Part shown: in pieces, positions 34,022 through 41,580 of the stretch | Position numbering within the stretch: position 1 is the first letter of the stretch | How the letters are laid out: each line of letters opens with the position of its first letter | Source of the DNA: Verrucomicrobiota bacterium | Lineage (GTDB): Bacteria > Verrucomicrobiota > Verrucomicrobiia > Opitutales > Opitutaceae | Reading direction: 5' to 3' | NCBI GenBank assembly: GCA_016871755.1 | Contig: VHCJ01000020.1 | Span: 1-55,394 of the forward strand | DNA: 55,394 bases | Notes under the pieces: model-generated | Told to the model about the DNA's origin: nothing | Database searches by the model: none | Seen by the model: only the letters and a program-made list of their open reading frames with translations | Position numbers and translations under genes: made by a program

Positions 34022-34060
34022 TTTTCCGAGTTTAACCTAATCTTCACGAGCGCAAGTATT
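34022..34060. promoter_or_regulatory. 39-base shared promoter gap between uvrC and cinA
   Basis: The two start codons are only 39 bases apart in an unusually AT-rich stretch. Toward uvrC, TAAACT stands seven bases before the ATG, which would give a leaderless or nearly leaderless message. Toward cinA, TAATCT at 34038-34043 is a -10 candidate with a poor -35, CTGGCA, lying inside uvrC. These are eye-picked matches. Confidence 0.4.
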
Positions 34061-35395
34061 ATGGTTACGTCGTCCCCCCCGGTTTCGCCCGCCACGCCCG
34101 CCTCCGCCTCCAAGCGCTTCGAACTGCTCACCTTGGGCGACGAACTGCTCCTCGGGCTCACCGCCAACGGACATCTCACCTTCATCGGTGCGGAACTCGG
34201 GCGCCGCGGGGTGATGCTGGACCGAAACGTCACGATCACGGACGAGGCGGAGGCGATCCGCCGGCAGTTCCGCGAGAGCTGGGCCCGGGCGGACGTGATC
34301 ATCACGACCGGTGGACTCGGTCCGACGTGCGACGACCGCACGCGTGAGGCGATCGCCGAGGTGCTGGGTCAGGAGTTGGTCTTCGACGAGGGCATCAAGC
34401 AGACGATCGCGGAGCGTTTCGCCCGGATGGGCCGGCGGATGACGCCCAACAACCTCAAGCAGGCCTACCGGTTCTCCCGGGGCGAGGTGCTGCCCAACGC
34501 CAACGGCACGGCCCCGGGCCTCTGGGCCGAGCAGGATGGCCGGGTGCTTTGCATGCTGCCGGGGCCCCCGAACGAGCTACAGCCGATGTTCCGCGAACAG
34601 GTGCTGCCGAGGCTCGCCGCCCTCGGGCTCGTGCGGGCAAGGGAGGCTTACATCCAGATCCGCACCGCCGGCATCGGCGAGAGCGCCCTGGAGGCAAAGC
34701 TGCAGCCGTCCTTCGACCGCCACGGCGCGGCGCTGAGCGCGGCGTTCTGCGCCCACCAAGGGCAGGTCGACTGCCGCCTGAGTTCGCCCAGCGGCGAACT
34801 CAACGACGAGGCGCTGCAGGCGATCGCCGCCGAGTGCGCCCGGGACCTGGGCGAGGACTTTCTCTGCTTCGGGCACGATTCCCTCGCCCAGGTCTGCGCC
34901 GACCTGCTGCGCGCCGGTGAACACACGCTCGCGGTCGCCGAGACCGCCACCGGCGGGCTGCTCGCCAACGCGTTCACCAACATCTGCGGAGCCTCCAAGT
35001 TCTTCGCCGGGGGCTGCGTCTGCTACTCCAACGAGTCGAAAATGCAGCTTCTGGAGGTCCCAGAGGACCTGCTCTCGCAGCACGGAGCCGTCTCCGCCGA
35101 GGCCGCCGTGGCGATGGCGACCGGGGCGGCCGAGCGGCTCGGCGCCGACTACGCGATCGCCCTGACCGGTTTCGCCGGGCCCACCGGCGGAAACGAGGCC
35201 AACCCGGTGGGGACGATCCACCTCGCCCTCTACTCCCATCGCGGAGTCTGGTCGCGGCGTCTCTCCTACCCCGGACCCCGCCCCACCGTGAAGGTCCGGG
35301 CGGTGAATGCCGCCCTCGACTGGCTTCGCCGGGAACTGGTCAAGGAACGCGCCACCGCCGGAGGCAACCCAAGCGCCCGGCAGGGCTCCGGGTAG
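34061..35395 (+). CDS. cinA: CinA family protein (MoCF domain plus PncC-like domain)
   Basis: A 444-residue protein of the competence/damage-inducible CinA family, which pairs an ADP-ribose pyrophosphatase-type domain with a nicotinamide mononucleotide deamidase domain. The N-terminal MoaB/MogA-like part has LLTLGDELLLG, ITTGGLGPTCDDRTREAIA and MLPGPPNELQPMF. The C-terminal domain (from about 275) has FAGGCVCYSNESKMQLLEVPEDLL, HGAVSAEAAVAMA, ALTGFAGPTGG and NPVGTIHLAL. The usual AESCTGG signature reads AETATGG (293-299), replacing the serine that family knowledge puts in the deamidase site. The ATG at 34061 begins the gene; the frame is open far upstream only as antisense to uvrC. Confidence 0.9.
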   Translation: MVTSSPPVSPATPASASKRFELLTLGDELLLGLTANGHLTFIGAELGRRGVMLDRNVTITDEAEAIRRQFRESWARADVIITTGGLGPTCDDRTREAIAEVLGQELVFDEGIKQTIAERFARMGRRMTPNNLKQAYRFSRGEVLPNANGTAPGLWAEQDGRVLCMLPGPPNELQPMFREQVLPRLAALGLVRAREAYIQIRTAGIGESALEAKLQPSFDRHGAALSAAFCAHQGQVDCRLSSPSGELNDEALQAIAAECARDLGEDFLCFGHDSLAQVCADLLRAGEHTLAVAETATGGLLANAFTNICGASKFFAGGCVCYSNESKMQLLEVPEDLLSQHGAVSAEAAVAMATGAAERLGADYAIALTGFAGPTGGNEANPVGTIHLALYSHRGVWSRRLSYPGPRPTVKVRAVNAALDWLRRELVKERATAGGNPSARQGSG

Positions 35396-35478
35396 GAATC
35401 AGGCGTCAAAGCCCGGTAAATCCGGTTGGAATCGTCCGCCGGACGTGACGATGGGCGCGAGCGCGCTAGCCTCTCACC

Positions 35479-36339
35479 ATGCCCGTTGGCCAATCCTTGG
35501 ACGCTCAGCTGTCCGCTATTGCCAGTCGCCTCTCCCCGGCGCCGCGGGTTTTCCGTCGCTTGAGCGCGGCCATGCGCGAGCCGCAGGTGCGACTCGACGA
35601 GATTGTCGGCGGCGTCCAGATCGACCCCACCCTCGCGGCTCGGATCATCCGGCTCGCGTGCTCGGCCGGCGTGGGCATCGCCGAGCCACCGTCCAGCCTC
35701 GCCGAGGCCGTTGAGCGCGTCGGCTTGTACGAGGTCTACCGGTTGGTCGGTGCCGCGACCGCCTCCGATCTCTATGAGCGCCGCGCCCTGCCGATCTACG
35801 GGCTCACCGGCGAGGACATCTGGCGCAACTCCGTCACCACCGCCGCCGCCTTGGAGAGCCTCTGCCGGCGCGCCGGGGAGGACTCCGGCGCCGGGTACAC
35901 GCTCGGGCTGCTGCGCCCGGTCGGCCGCCTGCTCCTGCAGGGTCTGGCCGATGAACAGGAAATCCGCGACTGCGGCGGCCGCCAGCCCACCGCCGCGCTG
36001 GTCGCCGCCTGGGAGTTCAACACCTTCGGCACGTCCAGCACCGAGGCGGTCGACCGGGTCTTCCAGCTCTGGGGATTCCCGGCGTCCCCCAGCGAACCAG
36101 TCCGTCATCACTTCGCCCCAAGCGGAGACCCGTCGCACCTGCGCACCACCGCCCTCCTGCACCTCGCCTCCTGGATCGCCGAGGAACTCGGTCACGGCCT
36201 CGCCATCGAGAGACACGCGTGGGCGCCGTCACCATCCGTGCTGGCCCAGGCCGGGCTGACCTTGGAGGACGCCATCCGCGGGGTCTCCCGCACCCGGTCC
36301 GTGGCCGACCGGATCGCCGAGTTGCTGCGTCGCGTCTGA
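35479..36339 (+). CDS. HDOD domain protein
   Basis: A 286-residue soluble protein whose main part is an HDOD domain, a catalytically dead relative of HD phosphohydrolases found in signalling proteins. Marks: SPAPRVFRRLSAAMREPQVRLDEIVGGVQIDPTLAARIIRLACSA-type sequence over residues 20-63, SLAEAVERVGLYEVYRLV (the conserved SIxxAIxxLG helix), a W-x-x-S motif (IWRNSVTTAAALESL) and AGYTLGLLRPVGRLLL, where active HD enzymes would have an HDxGK site. No second domain is attached. Targets are unknown. It converges with the histidine kinase gene across a hairpin. Confidence 0.85.
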   Translation: MPVGQSLDAQLSAIASRLSPAPRVFRRLSAAMREPQVRLDEIVGGVQIDPTLAARIIRLACSAGVGIAEPPSSLAEAVERVGLYEVYRLVGAATASDLYERRALPIYGLTGEDIWRNSVTTAAALESLCRRAGEDSGAGYTLGLLRPVGRLLLQGLADEQEIRDCGGRQPTAALVAAWEFNTFGTSSTEAVDRVFQLWGFPASPSEPVRHHFAPSGDPSHLRTTALLHLASWIAEELGHGLAIERHAWAPSPSVLAQAGLTLEDAIRGVSRTRSVADRIAELLRRV

Positions 36340-36341
36340 CC

Positions 36342-36360
36342 CGCGTCCGTCCCGGACGCG
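36342..36360. terminator. Perfect 8-bp hairpin between HDOD and kinase genes
   Basis: CGCGTCCG-TCC-CGGACGCG fills the 22-base gap between two convergent stop codons, with a three-base loop. No T-run on either side. Its position suggests a shared stop signal. Confidence 0.5.
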
Positions 36361-36361
36361 C

Positions 36362-37777
36362 TCAGGCCCCCGCCTTCGCGGGCAGCCGGACTTCGAACCG
36401 CGCTCCCCCGCCCGGCGCATCGTCCACCCGCACCGCGCCGGCGTGCGCCTCCACGATCGCCTTCACGAGACTCAGTCCAAGCCCCAACCCACGCTGCGAG
36501 CGGCTGGCGTCGCGGCGATACAAGCGGCGGAACACCGCCTCGCGTTCCGCCACGGGAATCCCCGGACCGGTGTCGGAAACCGTGAGAATCGCGTCAGCAC
36601 CGTCGCGCCCAACGCCGAGCGTCACCCGCCCCCCGGACGGCGTGTACTTCAACGCGTTGTCGAGCAGGTTGTTCAGCACTTGCCCGATCCGCACCGGATC
36701 AACGGACACCGCAAACGGGGCGGGCGGGGGCAGGAGTTGGACCGCGATCTTCCGCTCCTCCGCGACCTCCTGATAAAGGTCACGCGCCCGCTCGACGAGC
36801 CCCCCGAGGTCCGTGGGCTCGCGGTGCAGCGCCAGCGCGCCCGCTTCCGCGGCCGAGACGTCGAGCAGGGTCTCAAGCAGGTGCCGGACGCGATCGGCCT
36901 CGTTGATGCACTCCACGAGGGCGTCCCGCGCCTGCGCCGGGTCGCCGGAATCCTGCAGCGCGAGTTCCGCGGTGCCGCGGAGCCGGGTGAGCGGCGTCCG
37001 CAGATCATGGGCGAGGTTGTCGAGGGTCTCCCGCAAGACCCGGACATGCGTGGCGTTCCGCTCCAGGAGGGTGTTGAGTTGCTGGACGAGGACAGCCAGT
37101 TCCCCGCGGCGGCCGCCGCCGGGGACGCGGGCCGCGAGATCACCCGTCTCGACGATGCGCCGGGCGGTCTCCGACACCGCCCGCAGGGGACGGGTCGCCC
37201 GCCAGGCGAGGAGCGTTCCCGCCGCCAGCGACAGGACGAGGGCAACCGTGCCGATCCCGGCAAACACGCGGCGCACCGGAGCGAGGAGCACCGCCCGGCT
37301 ATCCGTGCTGCGCCCCACCTGCAGCAGACCACCGTCGGGCAGCGCGCGCGATGCGATCGCGTAGTCGCGCGCCGCGCTCTGCGGCACGCGCACCGTGCGG
37401 ATTTCCCGGACGACTTCGCCGCGACCCCATCCCTCGGGCAAGGGCAGGCGCTGGACCTGGGTCTCGATCCAGTCGGCCGGCACCGAGGCGAAAAGCGTCT
37501 CGCCGTCGGCACCGAGGAGGCGGACAAACACGGAGCGCACCTCGGGCGATGTCTCCCGGGAAAGCTCGGCCCGCAGGGCCGCCACGCCGCCCAGTTCGTA
37601 CGCCCGGCCGAGCATTTCCGCCCGGGCCTCGACCGCACCCTGCTCGCGCTGCTCCAACGCCTCGGCGAGGCTCCAATACAGCGCGCCGAAGAGCAGCCCG
37701 GCCCCGCAGGCGAAGACCAAGGCATACTGGGCCGCAAGCCGCAGGGCAAGGGACTGGCGGAGGCGCTCAGGCAGCAT
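36362..37777 (-). CDS. Sensor histidine kinase, EnvZ/CpxA-like layout
   Basis: A 471-residue membrane kinase. Membrane segment 1 is at about 18-37, a periplasmic sensor of about 130 residues follows, and segment 2 is at about 173-192 (GIGTVALVLSLAAGTLLAW). HAMP covers about 193-245. HisKA has LDNLAHDLRTPLTRLRG with phospho-acceptor His257. The ATPase domain has N-box LNNLLDNALKYTPSGG, G1 VSDTGPGIP (Asp402), F-box VFRRLYRRD and G2 GLGLGLSLVKAIVEAHAG. The start overlaps the end of the response regulator gene by 11 bases, so the pair is co-translated. The signal is unknown; the neighbouring degP suggests envelope stress. Confidence 0.92.
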   Translation of the reverse strand: MLPERLRQSLALRLAAQYALVFACGAGLLFGALYWSLAEALEQREQGAVEARAEMLGRAYELGGVAALRAELSRETSPEVRSVFVRLLGADGETLFASVPADWIETQVQRLPLPEGWGRGEVVREIRTVRVPQSAARDYAIASRALPDGGLLQVGRSTDSRAVLLAPVRRVFAGIGTVALVLSLAAGTLLAWRATRPLRAVSETARRIVETGDLAARVPGGGRRGELAVLVQQLNTLLERNATHVRVLRETLDNLAHDLRTPLTRLRGTAELALQDSGDPAQARDALVECINEADRVRHLLETLLDVSAAEAGALALHREPTDLGGLVERARDLYQEVAEERKIAVQLLPPPAPFAVSVDPVRIGQVLNNLLDNALKYTPSGGRVTLGVGRDGADAILTVSDTGPGIPVAEREAVFRRLYRRDASRSQRGLGLGLSLVKAIVEAHAGAVRVDDAPGGGARFEVRLPAKAGA

Positions 37778-38441
37778 GGGGCCGGAAGACGTAACCGACG
37801 TTGCGCACCGTCTCGATGCGGCGGTGCTCGGGGTCGATCTTCGCGCGCAGGCGGTGCATCACCACATCCACCACGTTCGTCTGCGGGTCGAAGCTGTAGT
37901 CCCAGACGTGCTCCAAAATCATCGTCTTGCTCACCGGCCGTCCCGCGTGGCGCAGCAGGAAGGCGAGGAGCGAGAATTCCCGCGGCTGCAGGTCCACCGG
38001 CTGGCCGGCGCAGATCACCTCCCGCGTCACGAGGTCCAGGCTCACATCCCCCTCCACCAGCCGCGTCGCCTCCGGGGCCTGCGTCGCCCGCCGGATCAGC
38101 GCCTGCACGCGCGCCAGCAACTCCGAGAACGCGAAGGGCTTCGTGAGGTAATCATCCCCGCCGGCCTGCAGCCCGCGCACCCGGTCGTCCACCGCCCCCT
38201 TCGCGCTCAGGAACACCACCGGCAGGGCACTGCGCGCCGCCCGCAGCCGCCGGACAAGGCTGAGGCCGTCCAGCCGCGGCAGCATCACGTCGACGATCGC
38301 CGCGTCATACGCGGTCGACTGCGCCAGCGCCAACGCCGTCTCGCCATCCTCGGCATGGTCGACGGCATAGCCCGCCTGCTTCAGGCCACGGACCACGAAG
38401 GAGGCGATCTTGGCATCGTCTTCGACCACCAGCACGCGCAT
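37767..38441 (-). CDS. OmpR/PhoB-type response regulator
   Basis: A 224-residue DNA-binding regulator. The receiver domain has the acidic pair EDD (7-9), the phospho-acceptor Asp51 in IVDVMLPRLDGL, Ser79 in FLSAKG and Lys101 in YLTKPFAFSELLARV. The winged-helix domain (about 125-222) shows QPREFSLLAFLLRHAGRPVSKTMILEHVWDYSFDPQTNVVDVVMHRLRAKID, read here in pieces, which is standard for the family. It is first in the operon with the kinase. Upstream lies a cluster of direct repeats that may be its own binding sites. Confidence 0.94.
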   Translation of the reverse strand: MRVLVVEDDAKIASFVVRGLKQAGYAVDHAEDGETALALAQSTAYDAAIVDVMLPRLDGLSLVRRLRAARSALPVVFLSAKGAVDDRVRGLQAGGDDYLTKPFAFSELLARVQALIRRATQAPEATRLVEGDVSLDLVTREVICAGQPVDLQPREFSLLAFLLRHAGRPVSKTMILEHVWDYSFDPQTNVVDVVMHRLRAKIDPEHRRIETVRNVGYVFRPHAA

Positions 38442-38480
38442 GGGACAAGGATGGCTCGGGGCGGACGGTTTGGAAAGGGC

Positions 38481-38522
38481 GGAAAGAAAACCGGCACCAG
38501 CCCCCGAGGGAGCCGGTGCCGG
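38481..38522 (-). terminator. Rho-independent terminator of degP
   Basis: On the minus strand CCGGCACC and GGTGCCGG form the outer stem, extended inward with a few wobble pairs around GGCTCCC/GGGGGCT, and TTTTCTTTCC follows. It lies 75 bases past the degP stop and 40 bases before the response regulator start, so it separates the two transcripts. Confidence 0.8.
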
Positions 38523-38571
38523 GTCACACCGGGGTCACACCTAACCCCGTTTAACCAAACACACCTAACCC
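38523..38571 (-). promoter_or_regulatory. Direct-repeat cluster between degP and the response regulator
   Basis: CACACCTAACCC occurs at 38536-38547 and 38560-38571, 24 bases apart. TCACACC occurs at 38524-38530 and 38535-38541, 11 bases apart. GTTTAACCAAAC lies between. Half-sites 10-11 bases apart in direct orientation are typical for OmpR-family regulators, but the degP terminator lies between this cluster and the regulator gene. Confidence 0.4.
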
Positions 38572-38596
38572 TGACAAAGTTGCAGCGACCTCCAGA

Positions 38597-40135
38597 TTAG
38601 TTGGCCGGCGCCTCGTCGGTCTCGTCGACCACCACGAACACCGTGCTGCCGCGCGACCAGAGCTTGAGCAGCGTCTTGCGACCTTCGGCCTCGCGGCTGA
38701 GTCGCACCACCTCCTCCGCATCCGCCACCGGCCGGCGATTGATCTCGAGGATCACATCCCCCGACCGCAGCCCGGCCCGGGCGGCCGCGGACTCGGGATC
38801 GACCTCCGTGACCATCGCACCGTTCAGCCGCGGGGGAAGGTTCATCGCCCGACGTGCATCGCGGTCGATGTCGCCGACCGCCACCCCGGTGAGAACGCCT
38901 TCGTCGCCTCCCGGCATCGTCTGGTCGGACGGATCCTCCTCGAAGCGGCCGGCCCGGGCGGACCGCGGGCGTTCCGCCGTCGTGGCCTTGAGGGTGCTCT
39001 CCTTGCCGTCGCGCAGGATGCGGAGTTCGACTTCCGTGCCCGGGGCAATCGCGCCGACCGCGAAGGTCAGGCGGTTGGCGTCCTCGACCTTCTGCCCGTC
39101 GACGGCGACGATGATGTCGCCGCTGGCCAGGCCGGCCTTCTCGGCCGGGCTGCCAGGCTGCACATCCGCCACCAGCGCGCCCGCCTTGGCCGGCACGCGG
39201 AGACTCTCCGCCAGACCGGGCGTGATGTCCTGCGCCGTCACGCCAAGGAAGCCGCGCACGACCTTGCCGCGCTTCACGAGGCTGTCGGCCACGTTGGCGA
39301 CGAGGTTCGACGGCACCGCGAGGCCGACGCCCTGGAAGCCGCCGCTGCGGCTGAGGATCGCCGTGTTGATGCCGATGAGGCGGCCATCGAGGTCGATAAG
39401 CGCCCCGCCGGAGTTGCCCGGGTTGATCGCGGCGTCGGTCTGGATGAAGTCTTCGTAGGCCAGCCCCAGTCCGGGCCGCCGTCCCTTGGCGCTGATGATG
39501 CCGGTGGTGACCGTCTCGCCGATGCCAAAGGGATTGCCGATCGCGATCGCGCGGTCGCCCACCTCGGTCTTGCCGCTGTCCGCGAAGGTGATCGCCGGGA
39601 GCCCGGTCGCTTCCACCTTGATCACCGCGATGTCGGTCTGCGGGTCGCGGCCGACGACCTTGGCGGAGAGTTCACGACCGTCGTCGAGCGCGACCGTCAC
39701 GCGGTCGGCTCCCTGGACGACATGGTTATTCGTGGCGATGTAGCCGTCGGCGCTGATGATCACGCCCGAACCCAGCCCGCCCTGCGGCGTCCGGGGCATC
39801 TCGGGCATGCGCCCGCCGAAGAATTCCCGGAACATCGGGTTGTCAAAACCGGGGAATTCCTGGCCGGGACCCGTCCGCGCCACCCGGCTCGCGCGGGTCT
39901 CGGTCGTGATCTTGACGACGCTCGGAGCGACGCGCTTGACCACCGGGGCGTAGCTCGAGGGCTCCGCCTTGCTGCGGTCAACCGCCGCGGCGTCGCGCTT
40001 GATTTCAATCTTGCTGGCCGAGGCCGGGGTCGCCGCGTAGGCGAGCCCAGCCCCGCCGAGGAGGAGGGCGAGCGCGGCGAGACGGAGCCGCCGCGCGGCG
40101 GGAGAGGAACGGGAGGGTTGGGAGACAGAGTTCAT
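38597..40135 (-). CDS. degP: DegP/HtrA periplasmic serine protease-chaperone (Do family)
   Basis: A 512-residue envelope protease. The signal peptide (RRLRLAALALLLGGAGLAYA) is cleaved near residue 34. The trypsin-like domain has GYIATNNHVVQGAD (His138), DPQTDIAVIKVE (Asp168) and INPGNSGGALIDLDG (Ser242). Two PDZ domains follow: GFLGVTAQDITPGLAESL onward, with GSPAEKAGLASGDIIVAVDG, and the second with SAAARAGLRSGDVILEINRRPV. Length and layout are those of DegP. The ATG at 40135 is chosen over one ten codons upstream because it starts the signal peptide. A GGAGTC/GACTCC hairpin stands just before the start. It sits beside a two-component operon. Confidence 0.94.
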   Translation of the reverse strand: MNSVSQPSRSSPAARRLRLAALALLLGGAGLAYAATPASASKIEIKRDAAAVDRSKAEPSSYAPVVKRVAPSVVKITTETRASRVARTGPGQEFPGFDNPMFREFFGGRMPEMPRTPQGGLGSGVIISADGYIATNNHVVQGADRVTVALDDGRELSAKVVGRDPQTDIAVIKVEATGLPAITFADSGKTEVGDRAIAIGNPFGIGETVTTGIISAKGRRPGLGLAYEDFIQTDAAINPGNSGGALIDLDGRLIGINTAILSRSGGFQGVGLAVPSNLVANVADSLVKRGKVVRGFLGVTAQDITPGLAESLRVPAKAGALVADVQPGSPAEKAGLASGDIIVAVDGQKVEDANRLTFAVGAIAPGTEVELRILRDGKESTLKATTAERPRSARAGRFEEDPSDQTMPGGDEGVLTGVAVGDIDRDARRAMNLPPRLNGAMVTEVDPESAAARAGLRSGDVILEINRRPVADAEEVVRLSREAEGRKTLLKLWSRGSTVFVVVDETDEAPAN

Positions 40136-40236
40136 GGAGTCTTGCTGGACTCCACTCTCGCACACCGACCTGACGGGCGGCTTTCCGGAAAATGACAGAA
40201 GTGTAATTCGCCGCCGACCCTTCCGGTAGGCGTTGT

Positions 40237-41394
40237 CTACGCCGCGAGCCGGAGGATCTGCTCGACCTTCGCCGGGGTGATGTCCCCGCGCTCGCCGAGG
40301 CGGACCATTCCGCGGGTGGCGAGGCGGCGGGCTACCTCGGTGGCGGTCTCGACCGAGACGCCGTAGTCCGAGAGGCGGGTCTGGATCCCGATGGACTCAT
40401 AGAACGCGCGGGTGCGGGCGATCGCGGCATCGATGCGGGCCTCTTCGCTGCCTTCCGTCAGGCCCCAGACGCGGGCGGCGTACTGCAGCAGCTTGCCGCG
40501 CTTCGCGTCGCGCTGCACGTGCAGCAGGCTCGGGAGCACGATCGCCAGGGTGCGCGCGTGATCGATGTCGTGAAGGGCGGTGAGCTCATGCCCGATCATG
40601 TGCGTGGCCCAGTCCTGGGGCACGCCGACGCCGATCCAGCCGTTCAGGGCGCAGGTGGCGGCCCAGACGAGGTTCGCGCGCGCCGCGGCATCAGTCGGAT
40701 GCGCCAGCGTGCGCGGACCGACTTCGATCAGGGTCTGCAACACGCCTTCGGCGAAGCGGTCCTGCACCGCCGCATCCGCCGGGAAGGTCAGGTACTGCTC
40801 GATCACGTGCGCGAAGGCATCGCCGATGCCGTTGGCGATCTGCCGCGGCGGGAGCGAGTAGGTGGTCTCGGAATCCAGGATCGAAAAGCGCGGGTAAACG
40901 TCGGGGCTGATGAACGCCAGCTTCTGCTTCGTCTCGCGGCGGGAGATCACGGCGGCGCCGTTGGCCTCGGATCCGGTTGCGGGAAGGGTCAGGACCGCGC
41001 CGATCGGAAGCGCGTGCGGCAGCGCGCTGAGGCGCTTCGCGAGGATTTCCCAGGGCTCACCGGCGAAGTGCACCGCTGCGGCGACGAACTTCGCGCCATC
41101 CAACACCGATCCGCCGCCGACGGGCAGCACCCACTCGACGCGCTCGCGGCGGCAGAGTTCCACCGCGACCATCAGGGTGCGGTAGTCCGGATTGGCCTCC
41201 ACGCCGAAATGCTCAAACACCGTACGCCCCGCCAGCGCGGCACGGACTTGGTCGTAGACGCCGTTGCGCTTGATGCTGCCGCCGCCCGCCAGCAGCAGCA
41301 CCCGCGCGTTCGCCGGCACCTCCTGCGCAAGCTTGGCGATCTGGCCGCGGCCGAAATGCAGGCGGGTCGGGTTGTGAAACGTGAAATTTTCCAT
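40237..41394 (-). CDS. Iron-dependent alcohol dehydrogenase, YqhD-like
   Basis: A 385-residue group III alcohol dehydrogenase. The N-terminus MENFTFHNPTRLHFGRGQ is close to YqhD/BdhA. Cofactor motifs are LLLAGGGSIKRNGVYDQV and PVGGGSVLDGAKF; LPATGSEANGAAVISR follows. Metal ligands are expected in IANGIGDAFAHVIEQY (Asp, His) and MIGHELTALHDIDHARTLAIVLP (two His). YqhD enzymes use NADPH to reduce toxic short aldehydes. The start follows a GGAGGG that is almost flush with the ATG, too close for a normal ribosome site. It is upstream of degP on the same strand with a 101-base gap. Confidence 0.9.
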   Translation of the reverse strand: MENFTFHNPTRLHFGRGQIAKLAQEVPANARVLLLAGGGSIKRNGVYDQVRAALAGRTVFEHFGVEANPDYRTLMVAVELCRRERVEWVLPVGGGSVLDGAKFVAAAVHFAGEPWEILAKRLSALPHALPIGAVLTLPATGSEANGAAVISRRETKQKLAFISPDVYPRFSILDSETTYSLPPRQIANGIGDAFAHVIEQYLTFPADAAVQDRFAEGVLQTLIEVGPRTLAHPTDAAARANLVWAATCALNGWIGVGVPQDWATHMIGHELTALHDIDHARTLAIVLPSLLHVQRDAKRGKLLQYAARVWGLTEGSEEARIDAAIARTRAFYESIGIQTRLSDYGVSVETATEVARRLATRGMVRLGERGDITPAKVEQILRLAA

Positions 41395-41580
41395 CCCTCC
41401 ACCCTAGGCACAGCAGTCGGTCTGGCAACCTTCCGCCTGACGCGGAGTCCGACGGGTGTCCGACCCACGCGTCGGGCCCGCGCCATCCACGCCCATCCGC
41501 CCCGAAATCCCCTCGCCAGCGCCGCGGACGAAACGCCACAGTAACCGCCGTCCGGCCCCTCGCGTCCACGCGTTGAAGTC

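Noticed and set aside
36443-38146. Long plus-strand frames opposite the two-component genes
   Set aside because: Arg/His/Pro-rich shadows of the kinase and regulator genes.
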